Shown here in pieces: positions 1 to 6,176 of a stretch of 6,309 nt of DNA. This DNA is from JBBDSH01 sp040905045 (lineage in GTDB: Bacteria > Pseudomonadota > Gammaproteobacteria > Eutrophobiales > Eutrophobiaceae): contig JBBDSH010000052.1 in NCBI GenBank assembly GCA_040905045.1, positions 1 through 6,309 of the forward strand, read 5' to 3'. Positions within the stretch are counted from its first letter, which is position 1; each line of letters opens with the position of its first letter. A model generated the notes under the pieces. It saw only the letters and a list, made by a program, of their open reading frames with translations. It searched no databases and had not been told where the DNA came from. The position numbers were made by a program, and so were the translations under genes.

Positions 1-90
1 TCCAGGGACATAACGCGGACACGCGGTAAATACCTCCTTGTAGCTCGAATGCGGCATCCGGCCCGCTCGGTCCGCTTATATGTCCCTGGA
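1..90. repeat. Palindromic intergenic repeat, about 90 bp, partly decayed
   Basis: The outer arms are a perfect 12-bp inverted repeat: TCCAGGGACATA at 1-12 and its reverse complement at 79-90. The pairing resumes as GCGGA (15-19) against TCCGC (71-75) after a small bulge. The centre (51-66, GCGGCATCCGGCCCGC) looks like a decayed version of a palindrome of the form GCGGCATCC-ATGCCGC. The layout resembles the short palindromic intergenic elements common in gammaproteobacterial genomes, but that resemblance is recalled and not checked. The window starts exactly at the left arm, so the left flank and any target duplication cannot be seen. The element could fold in RNA; with no U-run after 90 it is not a classical terminator. 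Confidence 0.6.
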
Positions 91-140
91 TTGAACACGA
101 ATTTGGAACACTTTTTAGATGCAATCCGCTATTTTTTTCC

Positions 141-146
141 TATACT
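141..146 (+). promoter_or_regulatory. Possible -10 box for the small membrane protein gene
   Basis: TATACT at 141-146 matches five of six bases of the sigma70 -10 consensus and would start transcription near 153, about 22 nt before the chosen ATG at 175. No convincing -35 is found 16-18 nt upstream (the bases there are about GATGCA), so this is a weak guess. Confidence 0.22.
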
Positions 147-174
147 TGTCGGCATGAACGAGGGACAGATAAAA

Positions 175-396
175 ATGCGCATGCGTCTGCTGCAGGCGGT
201 GGACTGGCTGTTTCTGCTGGCCGTGGTTTCATTGGGGGTGTACGCCATTCTCAATGCGGAACACAGGATGATCATGGGGATTATCACCTTCATCGGCCTG
301 TTGCTCGTGCATGAGCTGGGCAATTATACCGAGGGAAAAGTCGCGAGAATGCGGAGCGAACTGGAAGCTGTACAGAGGCAACGCAAAAAATTGTAA
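175..396 (+). CDS. Small two-helix membrane protein of unknown function
   Basis: I do not recognise this family. From the ATG at 175 the product is 73 residues. It has a short basic N-terminus (MRMR), a hydrophobic helix at about residues 9-26, a short loop, a second helix at about 32-50, and a charged tail (about 53-73) that could form a short amphipathic or coiled-coil helix and ends in a basic RQRKKL run. The frame is open back to an ATG at 49, but that codon lies inside the palindromic repeat, so it is unlikely to be used. ATG 154 lacks a ribosome site. ATG 175 has GAGGGA (160-165) about 10 nt upstream, and ATG 181 is also possible. Membrane insertion is inferred from hydrophobicity only. 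Codon use looks native, and the helix-loop-helix pattern argues for a real gene. The gene ends just before an inverted-repeat cluster that may act as its terminator. Confidence 0.55.
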   Translation: MRMRLLQAVDWLFLLAVVSLGVYAILNAEHRMIMGIITFIGLLLVHELGNYTEGKVARMRSELEAVQRQRKKL

Positions 397-400
397 AAAG

Positions 401-567
401 TAAAGGGCACTTCTAAAAATGGTCTTGTTCCGCGATAGCGGCGTCAGCGCCGTGCTCGAATCCTCATTTTTAGAAGCCCCCTAAATTTTATCCTGTTCGA
501 TCAGCCGCCATTCCGTGGCCGGCATTACCAGCCCGCCTTACACCCGTTACTTTAGAAGTGCCCTTTA
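401..567. repeat. Inverted repeat with perfect 17-bp arms
   Basis: TAAAGGGCACTTCTAAA at 401-417 recurs as its exact reverse complement at 551-567, enclosing 133 bp. A third, related arm lies between them (465-481). No coding frame is evident inside. The right arm ends 13 bp from the stop codon of the - strand M48 gene and the left arm starts 5 bp after the stop codon of the small + strand gene. The whole structure therefore fills the space between two convergent genes. It may be a MITE-like remnant, an extended bidirectional terminator region, or both. Confidence 0.65.
405..481. mobile_element. Candidate 77-bp MITE with TAAA flanks
   Basis: The terminal arms 405-421 (GGGCACTTCTAAAAATG) and 465-481 are inverted repeats matching at 15 of 17 positions, with 12 consecutive matches at 410-421/465-476. 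The element is flanked on both sides by the direct repeat TAAA (401-404 and 482-485), which fits a short target duplication. Inside is a small hairpin, CGGCG-TCAG-CGCCG at 439-452. There is no transposase, so the element would be non-autonomous. The parent insertion-sequence family is not identifiable by eye. A TAAA duplication of four bases in AT-rich DNA could also arise by chance. Confidence 0.45.
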
Positions 568-579
568 TTTCATTTCCCA

Positions 580-1824
580 CTAAACGGTTTTCGTATTCAG
601 GTGTTGAATACGGATCGGTGCCGGCGGATGGGAATCGTGAAATGCCGAATACAATGGATCGGGCGTCAGGGTATTGGCGTTTTCCTTGTACAGCTTCACC
701 AGAGCCTGAATGAGATTGCTCGTGTGGGCCTGGCCGGCGGCGAAGTCGTCGGCCTCGAATTCATGCACGCGTGACATGTACGAGAACAGCGGCTGCAGGA
801 ACAGGGTGAACACCGGCGCCACCATGAAGAACAGCGTCAGCGCCATGTAATTGGACATGTTCTGCACGCCGAGGCCGTGATAGAACCAGGGCTTGTCGAT
901 CAGCCAGCCGAGGATCGCGAAACCAATCAGAAAAACGATTGCCATGATGCTGATGCGTTTCTTGATGTGGTTGCACTTGAAATGCCCCAGTTCATGGGCG
1001 AGCACGGCCTCGATTTCCTCCGGTGTCAGTTCGTCGATAAGCGTATCAAAAAAGACGATGCGCTTGTTGCCGCCGAGGCCGGTAAAGTAGGCGTTGCCGT
1101 GGGTGGAACGGGCGGAGCCGTCCATGACAAAAATGCCCTGGCTGGTGAAACCGTTGCGATCCAGCAGGGCTTCAATGCGTTGCTTCAGGGATTCGTTTTC
1201 CAGCGGCCGGAATTTGTTGAACAGCGGCGCGATGAAGGCCGGATAGAACCACATCATGAACAGGCTGAAGCCGAGCCAGGTCAGCCACACGTATAACCAC
1301 CATAAGCTGCCCGAGCTTTGCATAAGCCACAGCACCAGGACAATCATGGGGGCGCCGATGAGTATCATCAGTATGAATCCCTTGAGAAGGTCGCCGATGA
1401 AGGTTTTTACCGCTGTCTTGTTGAAACCGAAGCGTTCCTCCAGCACGAAGGTCCGGTAGGCGGACAGGGGGATATCCAGGATGCTGGAAATAATTGTAAC
1501 GGTAAGGATGAAACAGACCCCCGTCCAGAGCACCGGCATGTCCAGGGATCGCCATTGCGTATCCAGCCAGTGCAGGACGCCGCCCAGTGTCCATATCAGC
1601 AGGAATATCGAACCGACCATGAGATCGATCCGGCCCATGCGGACCTTGGTGGTGGTATAGTCCGCGGCCTTCTGATGATCCTCAAGGCTGATCTGATCGC
1701 TGAAGTTGGCCGGTACGGCATCACGGTGTGCCTGGATGTGCCGGATCTGCCGGCGGGCGAGGTAACGCTGCAGGATGATGCCGCCGACCAGCGCCAGTAG
1801 AAAGATGTAACTGAATGTGTTCAT
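580..1824 (-). CDS. Ste24-type M48 membrane metallopeptidase
   Basis: This is an integral inner-membrane zinc endopeptidase of family M48, related to the CAAX prenyl protease Ste24. Bacterial members are thought to act in membrane-protein turnover; the substrate here is unknown. The product is 414 aa, the usual family length. Hydrophobic helices lie at about residues 3-18, 66-86, 97-118, 146-168, 175-195, 291-309 and 327-345. The family signature RFGFNK is at 131-136. The zinc site is HELGH at 277-281 (ligands H277 and H281, catalytic E278), with E355 in HEFEAD (354-359) as the third ligand and D359 conserved. The C-terminal HDSHPP block followed by an arginine (about 396-405) is also typical. 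The start at 1824 has GGAGAGG upstream on the - strand. The gene is divergent from orn and convergent with the small gene at 175-396. All active-site residues are present, so the enzyme should be functional. A HtpX assignment is less likely because of the long multi-helix N-terminal domain. Confidence 0.93.
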   Translation of the reverse strand: MNTFSYIFLLALVGGIILQRYLARRQIRHIQAHRDAVPANFSDQISLEDHQKAADYTTTKVRMGRIDLMVGSIFLLIWTLGGVLHWLDTQWRSLDMPVLWTGVCFILTVTIISSILDIPLSAYRTFVLEERFGFNKTAVKTFIGDLLKGFILMILIGAPMIVLVLWLMQSSGSLWWLYVWLTWLGFSLFMMWFYPAFIAPLFNKFRPLENESLKQRIEALLDRNGFTSQGIFVMDGSARSTHGNAYFTGLGGNKRIVFFDTLIDELTPEEIEAVLAHELGHFKCNHIKKRISIMAIVFLIGFAILGWLIDKPWFYHGLGVQNMSNYMALTLFFMVAPVFTLFLQPLFSYMSRVHEFEADDFAAGQAHTSNLIQALVKLYKENANTLTPDPLYSAFHDSHPPAPIRIQHLNTKTV

Positions 1825-1906
1825 GTACGGGGAATCCTCTCCGATATAGTGCCTGGCTATCCAATAAGGTTAGAATGGAATACAGAATTTAAACGGGATA
1901 ATACCA
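1825..1906. promoter_or_regulatory. Divergent promoter region, M48 peptidase / orn
   Basis: These 82 bp separate two divergent start codons and must carry both promoters. The right half (about 1858-1906) is clearly AT-rich compared with the genes. A possible -10 for orn is TAGAAT at 1871-1876, which would give a leader of about 24 nt, but no good -35 accompanies it. The orn ribosome site is GGGA at 1895-1898. On the - strand, GGAGAGG is the ribosome site of the peptidase. I see no clear operator palindrome. Confidence 0.4.
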
Positions 1907-2449
1907 ATGGAACCGTCCGTTGATAACCTTATCTGGATCGATCTGGAAATGACCGGTCTGGATACGCTGACAGACACCATCATTGAAATCGCCACCCTGG
2001 TCACCGACGGCCAGTTGAATATTCTCGCCGAGGGGCCGATTCTGGCCATTCATCAGAGCGACGCTGTATTGGCGAAAATGGATGAATGGAATACCAATCA
2101 GCATACCAAATCCGGGCTGGTAAAGCGCGTCCGTGACAGCACCTGCACCGCCGCTGAGGCGGAAAGGGCGACGCTGGACTTTCTGCAGCATTACGTTCCG
2201 GAAAACGCCTCGCCCATGTGCGGCAACAGCATTTGCCAGGATCGCCGTTTCCTGCACCGGGAAATGCCGACACTGGAGCGTTATTTTCACTACCGTAATC
2301 TCGATGTCAGCACCATCAAGGAACTGGTGAAACGCTGGTCCGGCGGCAAGGAGGAGTTCTCCAAGGAATCCCGGCACCGGGCCATGGAGGATATCCGCGA
2401 TTCCATCGAGGAATTGCGCTTTTACCGGGAAAGGTTCTTTACCATCTGA
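1907..2449 (+). CDS. orn: Oligoribonuclease (3'-to-5' exoribonuclease)
   Basis: Orn is a cytoplasmic DEDDh exoribonuclease that finishes RNA decay by cutting dinucleotides to mononucleotides, including pGpG from cyclic-di-GMP breakdown. The product is 180 aa against 181 in E. coli. The Exo I motif WIDLEMTGL (10-18) supplies D12 and E14. Exo II lies in GNSICQDRRF (106-115) with D112. Exo III is HRAMEDIRDSI (157-167) with H157 and D162. All five DEDDh residues are therefore present. The start is ATG 1907, with GGGA about 8 nt upstream. It is the first gene of a tight run: nnr begins 2 nt after its stop codon, and tsaE follows in the same way. Identification is secure; a general nuclease of the DnaQ group would lack the short single-domain length and the flanking residues seen here. 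Confidence 0.98.
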   Translation: MEPSVDNLIWIDLEMTGLDTLTDTIIEIATLVTDGQLNILAEGPILAIHQSDAVLAKMDEWNTNQHTKSGLVKRVRDSTCTAAEAERATLDFLQHYVPENASPMCGNSICQDRRFLHREMPTLERYFHYRNLDVSTIKELVKRWSGGKEEFSKESRHRAMEDIRDSIEELRFYRERFFTI

Positions 2450-2451
2450 TT

Positions 2452-3942
2452 ATGCGGATCAGCCATATCTTACAACCGTTGGATCTCTACCGCGCCGAAC
2501 AGGTCCGGCGGCTGGATGCCACGGCCATTGAAACCTTCGGTATCCCCGGCATGACCCTGATGGAACGGGCCGGACGCGCGGCCTGGGAACTGCTGCGCAA
2601 GGTTATGCCCGGCACCGGGCGTATTGCGGTGGTCTGCGGCGCCGGCAACAATGCCGGTGACGGCTATGTTGTGGCCCGGCTGGCGGCGGAAGCCGGACTG
2701 GGGGTTCGCCTTGTTGCCATGAAGCCGCCGGAACAGTTGTCCGGGGATGCCCTGACCGCGGCCCGGGCCTGGCTGGAACCGGGGAACAGCGTTGAATCCT
2801 GGTCCGGCGGCGGCTTCCAGGACGCGGATCTGATTGTCGACGCCCTGCTGGGCACGGGCCTGGACCGGGAAGTGACCGGTGCCTTCCGGGATGTCATTGA
2901 TGCCGTCAATGCCTCGGGCAGGCCGGTACTGGCGCTGGATATCCCCTCCGGGCTGCACGCCGATAGCGGCAATGTCATGGGCGCCGCCGTCAAGGCGACA
3001 CACACCATGACGTTTATCGGCATGAAACAGGGCATGGTCACCGGCGACGGCCCGGAGTTTTGCGGGCAACTGCATTTCAACGATCTGGCTGTTCCGGACG
3101 GGGTTTATGAGGAATTCCCGGCCGCCTGCCGCCTGATTACTTATAACACGCAGAAACAGCTTCTCGGCCGGCGCCCGCGCAACGCCCACAAGGGCCACTA
3201 CGGTCACGTTCTGGTGGTCGGCGGTGATTACGGTTTTGCCGGCGCCGTGCGCATGGCCGGCGAGGCGGCGGCGCGTTGCGGCGCCGGACTGACGAGTATT
3301 GCCACACGTTCCGAACACGCCTTCAACATCGCCGCCAGTCGTCCGGAACTGATGGCCCGGGGCGTCGGCGGCGCCACGGATGTGGCCGCGTTGCTGAATG
3401 CGTCCACGGTCGTTGCGGTGGGTCCGGGCCTGGGCCGATCGGACTGGTCCCTGGCCCTGTTCGGCCGTGTCCTGGACAGCGGCCGGCCCCTGGTGGTGGA
3501 CGCCGACGGTCTCAATCTGCTGGCCCAGGAGCCGGAACAACGGGACAGCTGGATACTGACGCCCCATCCGGGCGAGGCCGCGCGCCTGTTGGGCGTCACC
3601 GCGGCGGAGATCCAGGCGGATCGCTTTGCCGCGGCACGGGAACTGCAACAACAATACGGCGGCATTATTGCCCTCAAGGGCAGCGGCACCCTGATTGCCG
3701 CACCCGGCGGGATCCGGATCTGCGGCGACGGCAATCCGGGCATGGCCAGCGGCGGTATGGGCGACGTGCTCACCGGCGTCATCGCCGGTTTGCTGGCCCA
3801 GGGTCTGGAAGCGTCCGCGGCCGCGTCCCTGGGTGTCTGCCTGCATGCGGCCGCCGCCGACCGGGCCGCCGCATCCGGCGGCGAACGCGGCCTGCTGGCC
3901 ACGGATCTCTATCCGGCATTGCGGACACTGGTCAATCCCTGA
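2452..3942 (+). CDS. nnr: Bifunctional NAD(P)H-hydrate epimerase / ADP-dependent dehydratase
   Basis: Nnr (formerly YjeF) repairs hydrated NADH and NADPH. The N-terminal domain interconverts the R and S hydrates, and the C-terminal ribokinase-like domain dehydrates the S form using ADP. The product is 496 aa (E. coli about 515). The epimerase domain spans roughly 10-220, with GNNAGDG at 65-71 in the nucleotide loop and D130 in DALLGTG (130-136). The dehydratase domain spans roughly 235-496, with HKG (246-248), GGDYG soon after, a GPGLG motif, LTPHPGE (369-375), and GNPGMASGGMGD (427-438) ending in the expected catalytic D438. Both halves look intact. ATG 2452 sits 2 nt after the orn stop codon with no close Shine-Dalgarno sequence, so translation is probably coupled to orn. 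In E. coli and Pseudomonas queG lies near this position; it is absent here. Confidence 0.97.
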   Translation: MRISHILQPLDLYRAEQVRRLDATAIETFGIPGMTLMERAGRAAWELLRKVMPGTGRIAVVCGAGNNAGDGYVVARLAAEAGLGVRLVAMKPPEQLSGDALTAARAWLEPGNSVESWSGGGFQDADLIVDALLGTGLDREVTGAFRDVIDAVNASGRPVLALDIPSGLHADSGNVMGAAVKATHTMTFIGMKQGMVTGDGPEFCGQLHFNDLAVPDGVYEEFPAACRLITYNTQKQLLGRRPRNAHKGHYGHVLVVGGDYGFAGAVRMAGEAAARCGAGLTSIATRSEHAFNIAASRPELMARGVGGATDVAALLNASTVVAVGPGLGRSDWSLALFGRVLDSGRPLVVDADGLNLLAQEPEQRDSWILTPHPGEAARLLGVTAAEIQADRFAAARELQQQYGGIIALKGSGTLIAAPGGIRICGDGNPGMASGGMGDVLTGVIAGLLAQGLEASAAASLGVCLHAAAADRAAASGGERGLLATDLYPALRTLVNP

Positions 3943-3944
3943 GC

Positions 3945-4415
3945 ATGTCGATGCGTATCCATAACGCCGGAGAGATGGAAGAACTGGGCCGGCAGCTGGC
4001 CGCCGCCGGCCCGGCCGGGATACGCATTCATTTGCAGGGGGAACTGGGGGCCGGCAAGACCACCCTGGTGCGCGGCTACCTGCGCGGCTGCGGTTATCGG
4101 GGCAATGTCAAAAGCCCCACTTATACCCTAGTCGAACCGTATCTTATTGAAGATAAAAGGGTTTATCATTTCGATTTGTACCGCATCGGCGAACCGGAGG
4201 AACTGGAGGCCATCGGTCTGCGCGACTACCTGGATGGGAAAAGCCGAATACTGGTGGAGTGGCCGGAGCGGGCCGCGGATCTGCTGCCGCAACCGGATTT
4301 GCTGCTGGTCATCGATATCGACGGGGGGGAACGCGATCTGGCACTCCGGCCGTTGACGGAGGTGGGCCGGCGCCTCCTGGCCGCGCTGGAACCGGTTCAT
4401 GTACAACAAGAATAA
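3945..4415 (+). CDS. tsaE: tRNA t6A37 threonylcarbamoyltransferase subunit TsaE (P-loop ATPase)
   Basis: TsaE (formerly YjeE) is the ATPase that works with TsaB, TsaC and TsaD to make N6-threonylcarbamoyladenosine at position 37 of ANN-decoding tRNAs in the cytoplasm. From ATG 3945 the product is 156 aa, the normal size. Walker A is GELGAGKTT at 32-40 (K38, T39), followed by SPTYTLVEPY (57-66), the conserved FDLYR at 76-80, and EWPE at 105-108, which are family hallmarks. The open frame extends far upstream into nnr, but those residues are a shadow of nnr. ATG 3945, 2 nt after the nnr stop codon, is preferred; ATG 3951 is the alternative. No Shine-Dalgarno sequence is visible before either, consistent with translational coupling. 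The residues after about 140 are family-variable. Confidence 0.97.
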   Translation: MSMRIHNAGEMEELGRQLAAAGPAGIRIHLQGELGAGKTTLVRGYLRGCGYRGNVKSPTYTLVEPYLIEDKRVYHFDLYRIGEPEELEAIGLRDYLDGKSRILVEWPERAADLLPQPDLLLVIDIDGGERDLALRPLTEVGRRLLAALEPVHVQQE

Positions 4416-4520
4416 ATAGGACTATTATCATTTAAAACAGATGGATAGCTTGATTTTTTAAGAAAAAGTTGAAATTATTGTCGTAACAACAACGGTCACG
4501 ATAAAAACGGGTACCAATCC
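4416..4520 (+). promoter_or_regulatory. AT-rich tsaE-amiB gap, likely amiB promoter
   Basis: This 105-bp stretch is much more AT-rich than its surroundings. TTGATT at 4450-4455 and an AT-rich hexamer at about 4473-4478 (AATTAT) are spaced like a weak sigma70 promoter, and TTGAAA at 4469-4474 is another -35-like sequence without a good partner. ACGGG at 4507-4511 may serve as the amiB ribosome site. I see no convincing terminator for tsaE, since the T-run and A-run near 4455-4467 give only a weak AT stem. amiB may therefore be transcribed both by read-through and from its own promoter. Confidence 0.35.
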
Positions 4521-5825
4521 ATGCGTTTACTGGGCATTATCCTCGCGGCCTGTCTGGCCCAGTCCGTCCTGGCTGAGCCGGTCAAGGTCAATAACGTCCG
4601 CATCTGGGCGGCGCCGGACAGCACGCGCGTGGTCTTCGATATCAGTGCCCCGGTGGAGCATGACGTCACCATGCTCACCGATCCCTTCCGTGCCGTCATC
4701 GACCTGGAAAACACCGACTTCAAAGCCGACAATGTAGCCGAGCCAGAGGGCAAGGATCGCTATTTGCAGGGCGTGCGCACCGGCGTCCACCAGAAAGATT
4801 TGAGGGTGGTCCTGGATCTGAAGAAATTCGCCCGGACCAGGATATTTCAGCTGCCGCCCAATGCGCACTACGGCCATCGCCTGGTGGTGGATCTGTCCGA
4901 CAGGGAGGAACAGGAGGCCGAGCCTGAAATCGTCCGTGAAGAAAGGAAATCGCAAGAGCCACGCGATGTGGTCATCGCGGTGGATGCCGGACACGGCGGC
5001 GAGGATCCCGGCGCCCTGGGGCCGTCCGGCACCTACGAAAAAAATGTGGTCTACAAGCTGGCCCGGAAACTGGTGGATATGATCAACAAGGAACGCGGCA
5101 TGCGCGCGGTCATGATCCGCGAGGGGGATTACTACCTGGGCCTGCGCCAGCGTATTCAAAAGGCGCGCCGGCACCGCGCCGATCTGTTTATATCCCTGCA
5201 CGCCGATGCCTTCCGCGATCCGCGCGTGCACGGTTCCTCGGTCTACGTACTCTCCCAGGGCGGGGCCAGCAGTGAACACGCCCGCTGGCTGGCGGAACGG
5301 GAAAACGCCTCGGATCTCATCGGCGGCGTCAACCTGGACAGTAAGGACAACGTCCTTGCCTCGGTGCTGCTGGATCTGTCCCAGACGGCCAGCCTGGAGG
5401 CCAGCATCGATGTGGCCGACCGCGTCCTGCAGGGCCTGGGCCGTGTGGGCAAGCTGCATAAACGCCAGGTGGAGTCGGCCGGTTTTGCCGTGCTCAAGTC
5501 GCCGGATATACCCTCCGTTCTGGTGGAGACCGCCTATATCTCGAATCCCGATGAGGAACGGAATCTGCGCAGCGAACATCATCAGCGCAAGCTGGCGGGC
5601 GCCATTCTCGACGGTCTGCGAACCTATTTCTGGGAACGGCCGCCGGAGGGAACGTTGCTGGCCGAACGGGGCACGCAACGAAAGTATGTTATCTCCCGCG
5701 GCGATACCCTGTCCGGCATCGCGCAACGCTATCGCGTCAGTCTGCAGCGTCTGCGGCACATGAATTCCCTGGATTCCGATACCATTCGAGTAGGACAGGT
5801 GCTGGCCATTCCGGCCGATGGCTGA
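4521..5825 (+). CDS. amiB: N-acetylmuramoyl-L-alanine amidase, AMIN + Amidase_3 + LysM
   Basis: AmiB is a periplasmic zinc amidase that cleaves the bond between MurNAc and L-alanine to split septal peptidoglycan, normally after activation by a LytM-domain protein such as EnvC or NlpD. The product is 434 aa. A signal peptide covers residues 1-18 with likely cleavage after VLA. The AMIN domain (septal targeting) lies at about 20-125, a charged Glu/Arg linker at about 127-148, Amidase_3 at about 150-372, and a LysM peptidoglycan-binding domain at about 388-432. Zinc and catalytic residues are H158 (DAGHGGEDPGA, 155-165), E173 (YEKN), H227 (SLHAD) and E336 (LVETAYISN). The stretch between H227 and E336, including the LDLSQTA region, corresponds to the insertion that carries the autoinhibitory helix in activator-dependent amidases. 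Position upstream of mutL and the C-terminal LysM both match E. coli AmiB. The start at 4521 is the only ATG giving a signal peptide. Confidence 0.96.
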   Translation: MRLLGIILAACLAQSVLAEPVKVNNVRIWAAPDSTRVVFDISAPVEHDVTMLTDPFRAVIDLENTDFKADNVAEPEGKDRYLQGVRTGVHQKDLRVVLDLKKFARTRIFQLPPNAHYGHRLVVDLSDREEQEAEPEIVREERKSQEPRDVVIAVDAGHGGEDPGALGPSGTYEKNVVYKLARKLVDMINKERGMRAVMIREGDYYLGLRQRIQKARRHRADLFISLHADAFRDPRVHGSSVYVLSQGGASSEHARWLAERENASDLIGGVNLDSKDNVLASVLLDLSQTASLEASIDVADRVLQGLGRVGKLHKRQVESAGFAVLKSPDIPSVLVETAYISNPDEERNLRSEHHQRKLAGAILDGLRTYFWERPPEGTLLAERGTQRKYVISRGDTLSGIAQRYRVSLQRLRHMNSLDSDTIRVGQVLAIPADG

Positions 5826-5827
5826 TC

Positions 5828-5869
5828 TCGTGGCTCGTGGTTCGTGGCTCGGGATTCGTGGTTTGAGGT
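5828..5869. repeat. Heptamer tandem array, six units
   Basis: Starting three bases after the amiB stop codon, six consecutive 7-mers can be read: TCGTGGC, TCGTGGT, TCGTGGC, TCGGGAT, TCGTGGT, TTGAGGT. On the other strand this is the ACGAACC/ACGAGCC type of array. No protein or binding site is implied. The - strand open frame that reads HEPRAT-like repeats is only a by-product of the periodicity. Confidence 0.8.
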
Positions 5870-5886
5870 TGGATCTGGTAGTAGTC

Positions 5887-5977
5887 GTAGGGTGGGTTGA
5901 GTGTTGTATGCGAAACCCACCATGAATGGCTTTCTTGACCGAGATTGGTGGGTTTCGCTCCGCTCTACCCACCCTAC
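5887..5977. mobile_element. GTAGGGTGGG palindromic element, intact copy (MITE-like)
   Basis: The outer arms GTAGGGTGGGTTGAG (5887-5901) and CTCTACCCACCCTAC (5963-5977) pair at 14 of 15 positions. An inner perfect 13-bp inverted repeat, GCGAAACCCACCA (5910-5922) with 5946-5958, sits inside them. The 91-bp element can therefore form a long nested hairpin. Nested arms without coding capacity fit a non-autonomous mobile or palindromic repeat element; similar GTAGGGTGGGT sequences are familiar from many bacterial genomes, as recalled knowledge. No clear target duplication is seen, and there is no U-run after the stem for a standard terminator, though it may still slow read-through from amiB into mutL. 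Confidence 0.65.
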
Positions 5978-5983
5978 CAAGGC

Positions 5984-6011
5984 TCGTGGCTCGTGGTTCG
6001 TGGTTTGAGGT
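5984..6011. repeat. Second heptamer array, four units
   Basis: The units TCGTGGC, TCGTGGT, TCGTGGT, TTGAGGT lie immediately after the right arm of the first palindrome. The last two units match the end of the first array exactly, as expected from the 142-bp duplication. Confidence 0.75.
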
Positions 6012-6028
6012 TGGATCTGGTAGTAGTC

Positions 6029-6117
6029 GTAGGGTGGGTTGAGCGTTGTTTGCGAAACCCACCATGAATGTTTCTTGGCCGGTGTTAGTCGGTTTCACTC
6101 CGTTCTTCCCACTGTAA
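6029..6117. mobile_element. GTAGGGTGGG palindromic element, decayed copy
   Basis: The left outer arm (6029-6043) and left inner arm GCGAAACCCACCA (6052-6064) are identical to those of the first copy. The matching right half (about 6088-6117, with GTCGGTTTCACTCC and TTCCCACTGTAAC) is recognisable but carries several substitutions, so the hairpin is much weaker. The asymmetry shows that only the right half has eroded or recombined. Confidence 0.6.
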
Positions 6118-6146
6118 CCGCACAATCGGGTTTTCACGGATTATCA

Positions 6147-6176
6147 ATCTCTGTGCTTCTCTGTGTCCTCTGTGGC
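6147..6176. repeat. Short decamer array (CTCTGTG core), three units
   Basis: Three consecutive decamers share the core CTCTGTG: ATCTCTGTGC (6147-6156), TTCTCTGTGT (6157-6166) and CCTCTGTGGC (6167-6176). The reverse complement gives the CACAGAG-rich type of interspersed repeat. The array ends 16 bp before the mutL start codon and therefore lies where a mutL promoter or leader would be expected. Confidence 0.6.

Larger units (their letters stand above)
5842..6117. repeat. Tandem duplication of a composite unit, period 142 bp
   Basis: Copy 1 (5842-5983) and copy 2 (5984 to about 6117) are direct repeats offset by 142 bp. Each holds part of a heptamer array, a shared spacer (ending GGTAGTAGTC), then a GTAGGGTGGG palindrome. 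Positions 5855-5928 and 5997-6070 are identical apart from two bases (5902 T versus 6044 C; 5908 A versus 6050 T). After that the copies diverge, and copy 2 carries a 3-bp deletion and several substitutions in the right half. The duplication fills most of the amiB-mutL gap and contains no plausible gene. Confidence 0.85.

Noticed and set aside
1842..1847. TATATC as - strand -10 box for the M48 gene
   Set aside because: Transcription would begin within or after the ribosome-binding sequence GGAGAGG, leaving no usable leader.
2470..3846. Long - strand open frame of 458 codons opposite nnr
   Set aside because: GC-rich antisense shadow. The + strand frame carries all Nnr motifs, and the antisense product is low-complexity and Gly/Ala/Arg-rich.
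3276..3944. N-terminal extension of the tsaE frame into nnr (223 extra residues)
   Set aside because: The extension is an arginine/glycine-rich out-of-frame reading of nnr. TsaE family length and motifs fit a start at 3945.
4450..4474. Rho-independent terminator after tsaE
   Set aside because: The only possible stem is a weak A/T pairing of a T-run with an A-run, without GC pairs and without a following U-tract.
4521..4553. Lipobox-like LAAC at residues 8-11 of AmiB, suggesting a lipoprotein
   Set aside because: Only ten residues precede the cysteine, too short for a lipoprotein signal, and a good signal peptidase I site (VLA, residues 16-18) follows. AmiB homologues are soluble periplasmic enzymes.
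5828..6120. CRISPR array
   Set aside because: There are only two large units. The spacing includes palindromes that are themselves repeated, and no unique spacers alternate with a constant repeat of 25-40 bp.
4527..6137. Long - strand open frame of 536 codons across amiB and the repeats
   Set aside because: It is antisense to a fully recognisable amiB, continues through the repeat array and shows HEPRAT-like periodicity caused by the heptamers. It has no coherent domain.
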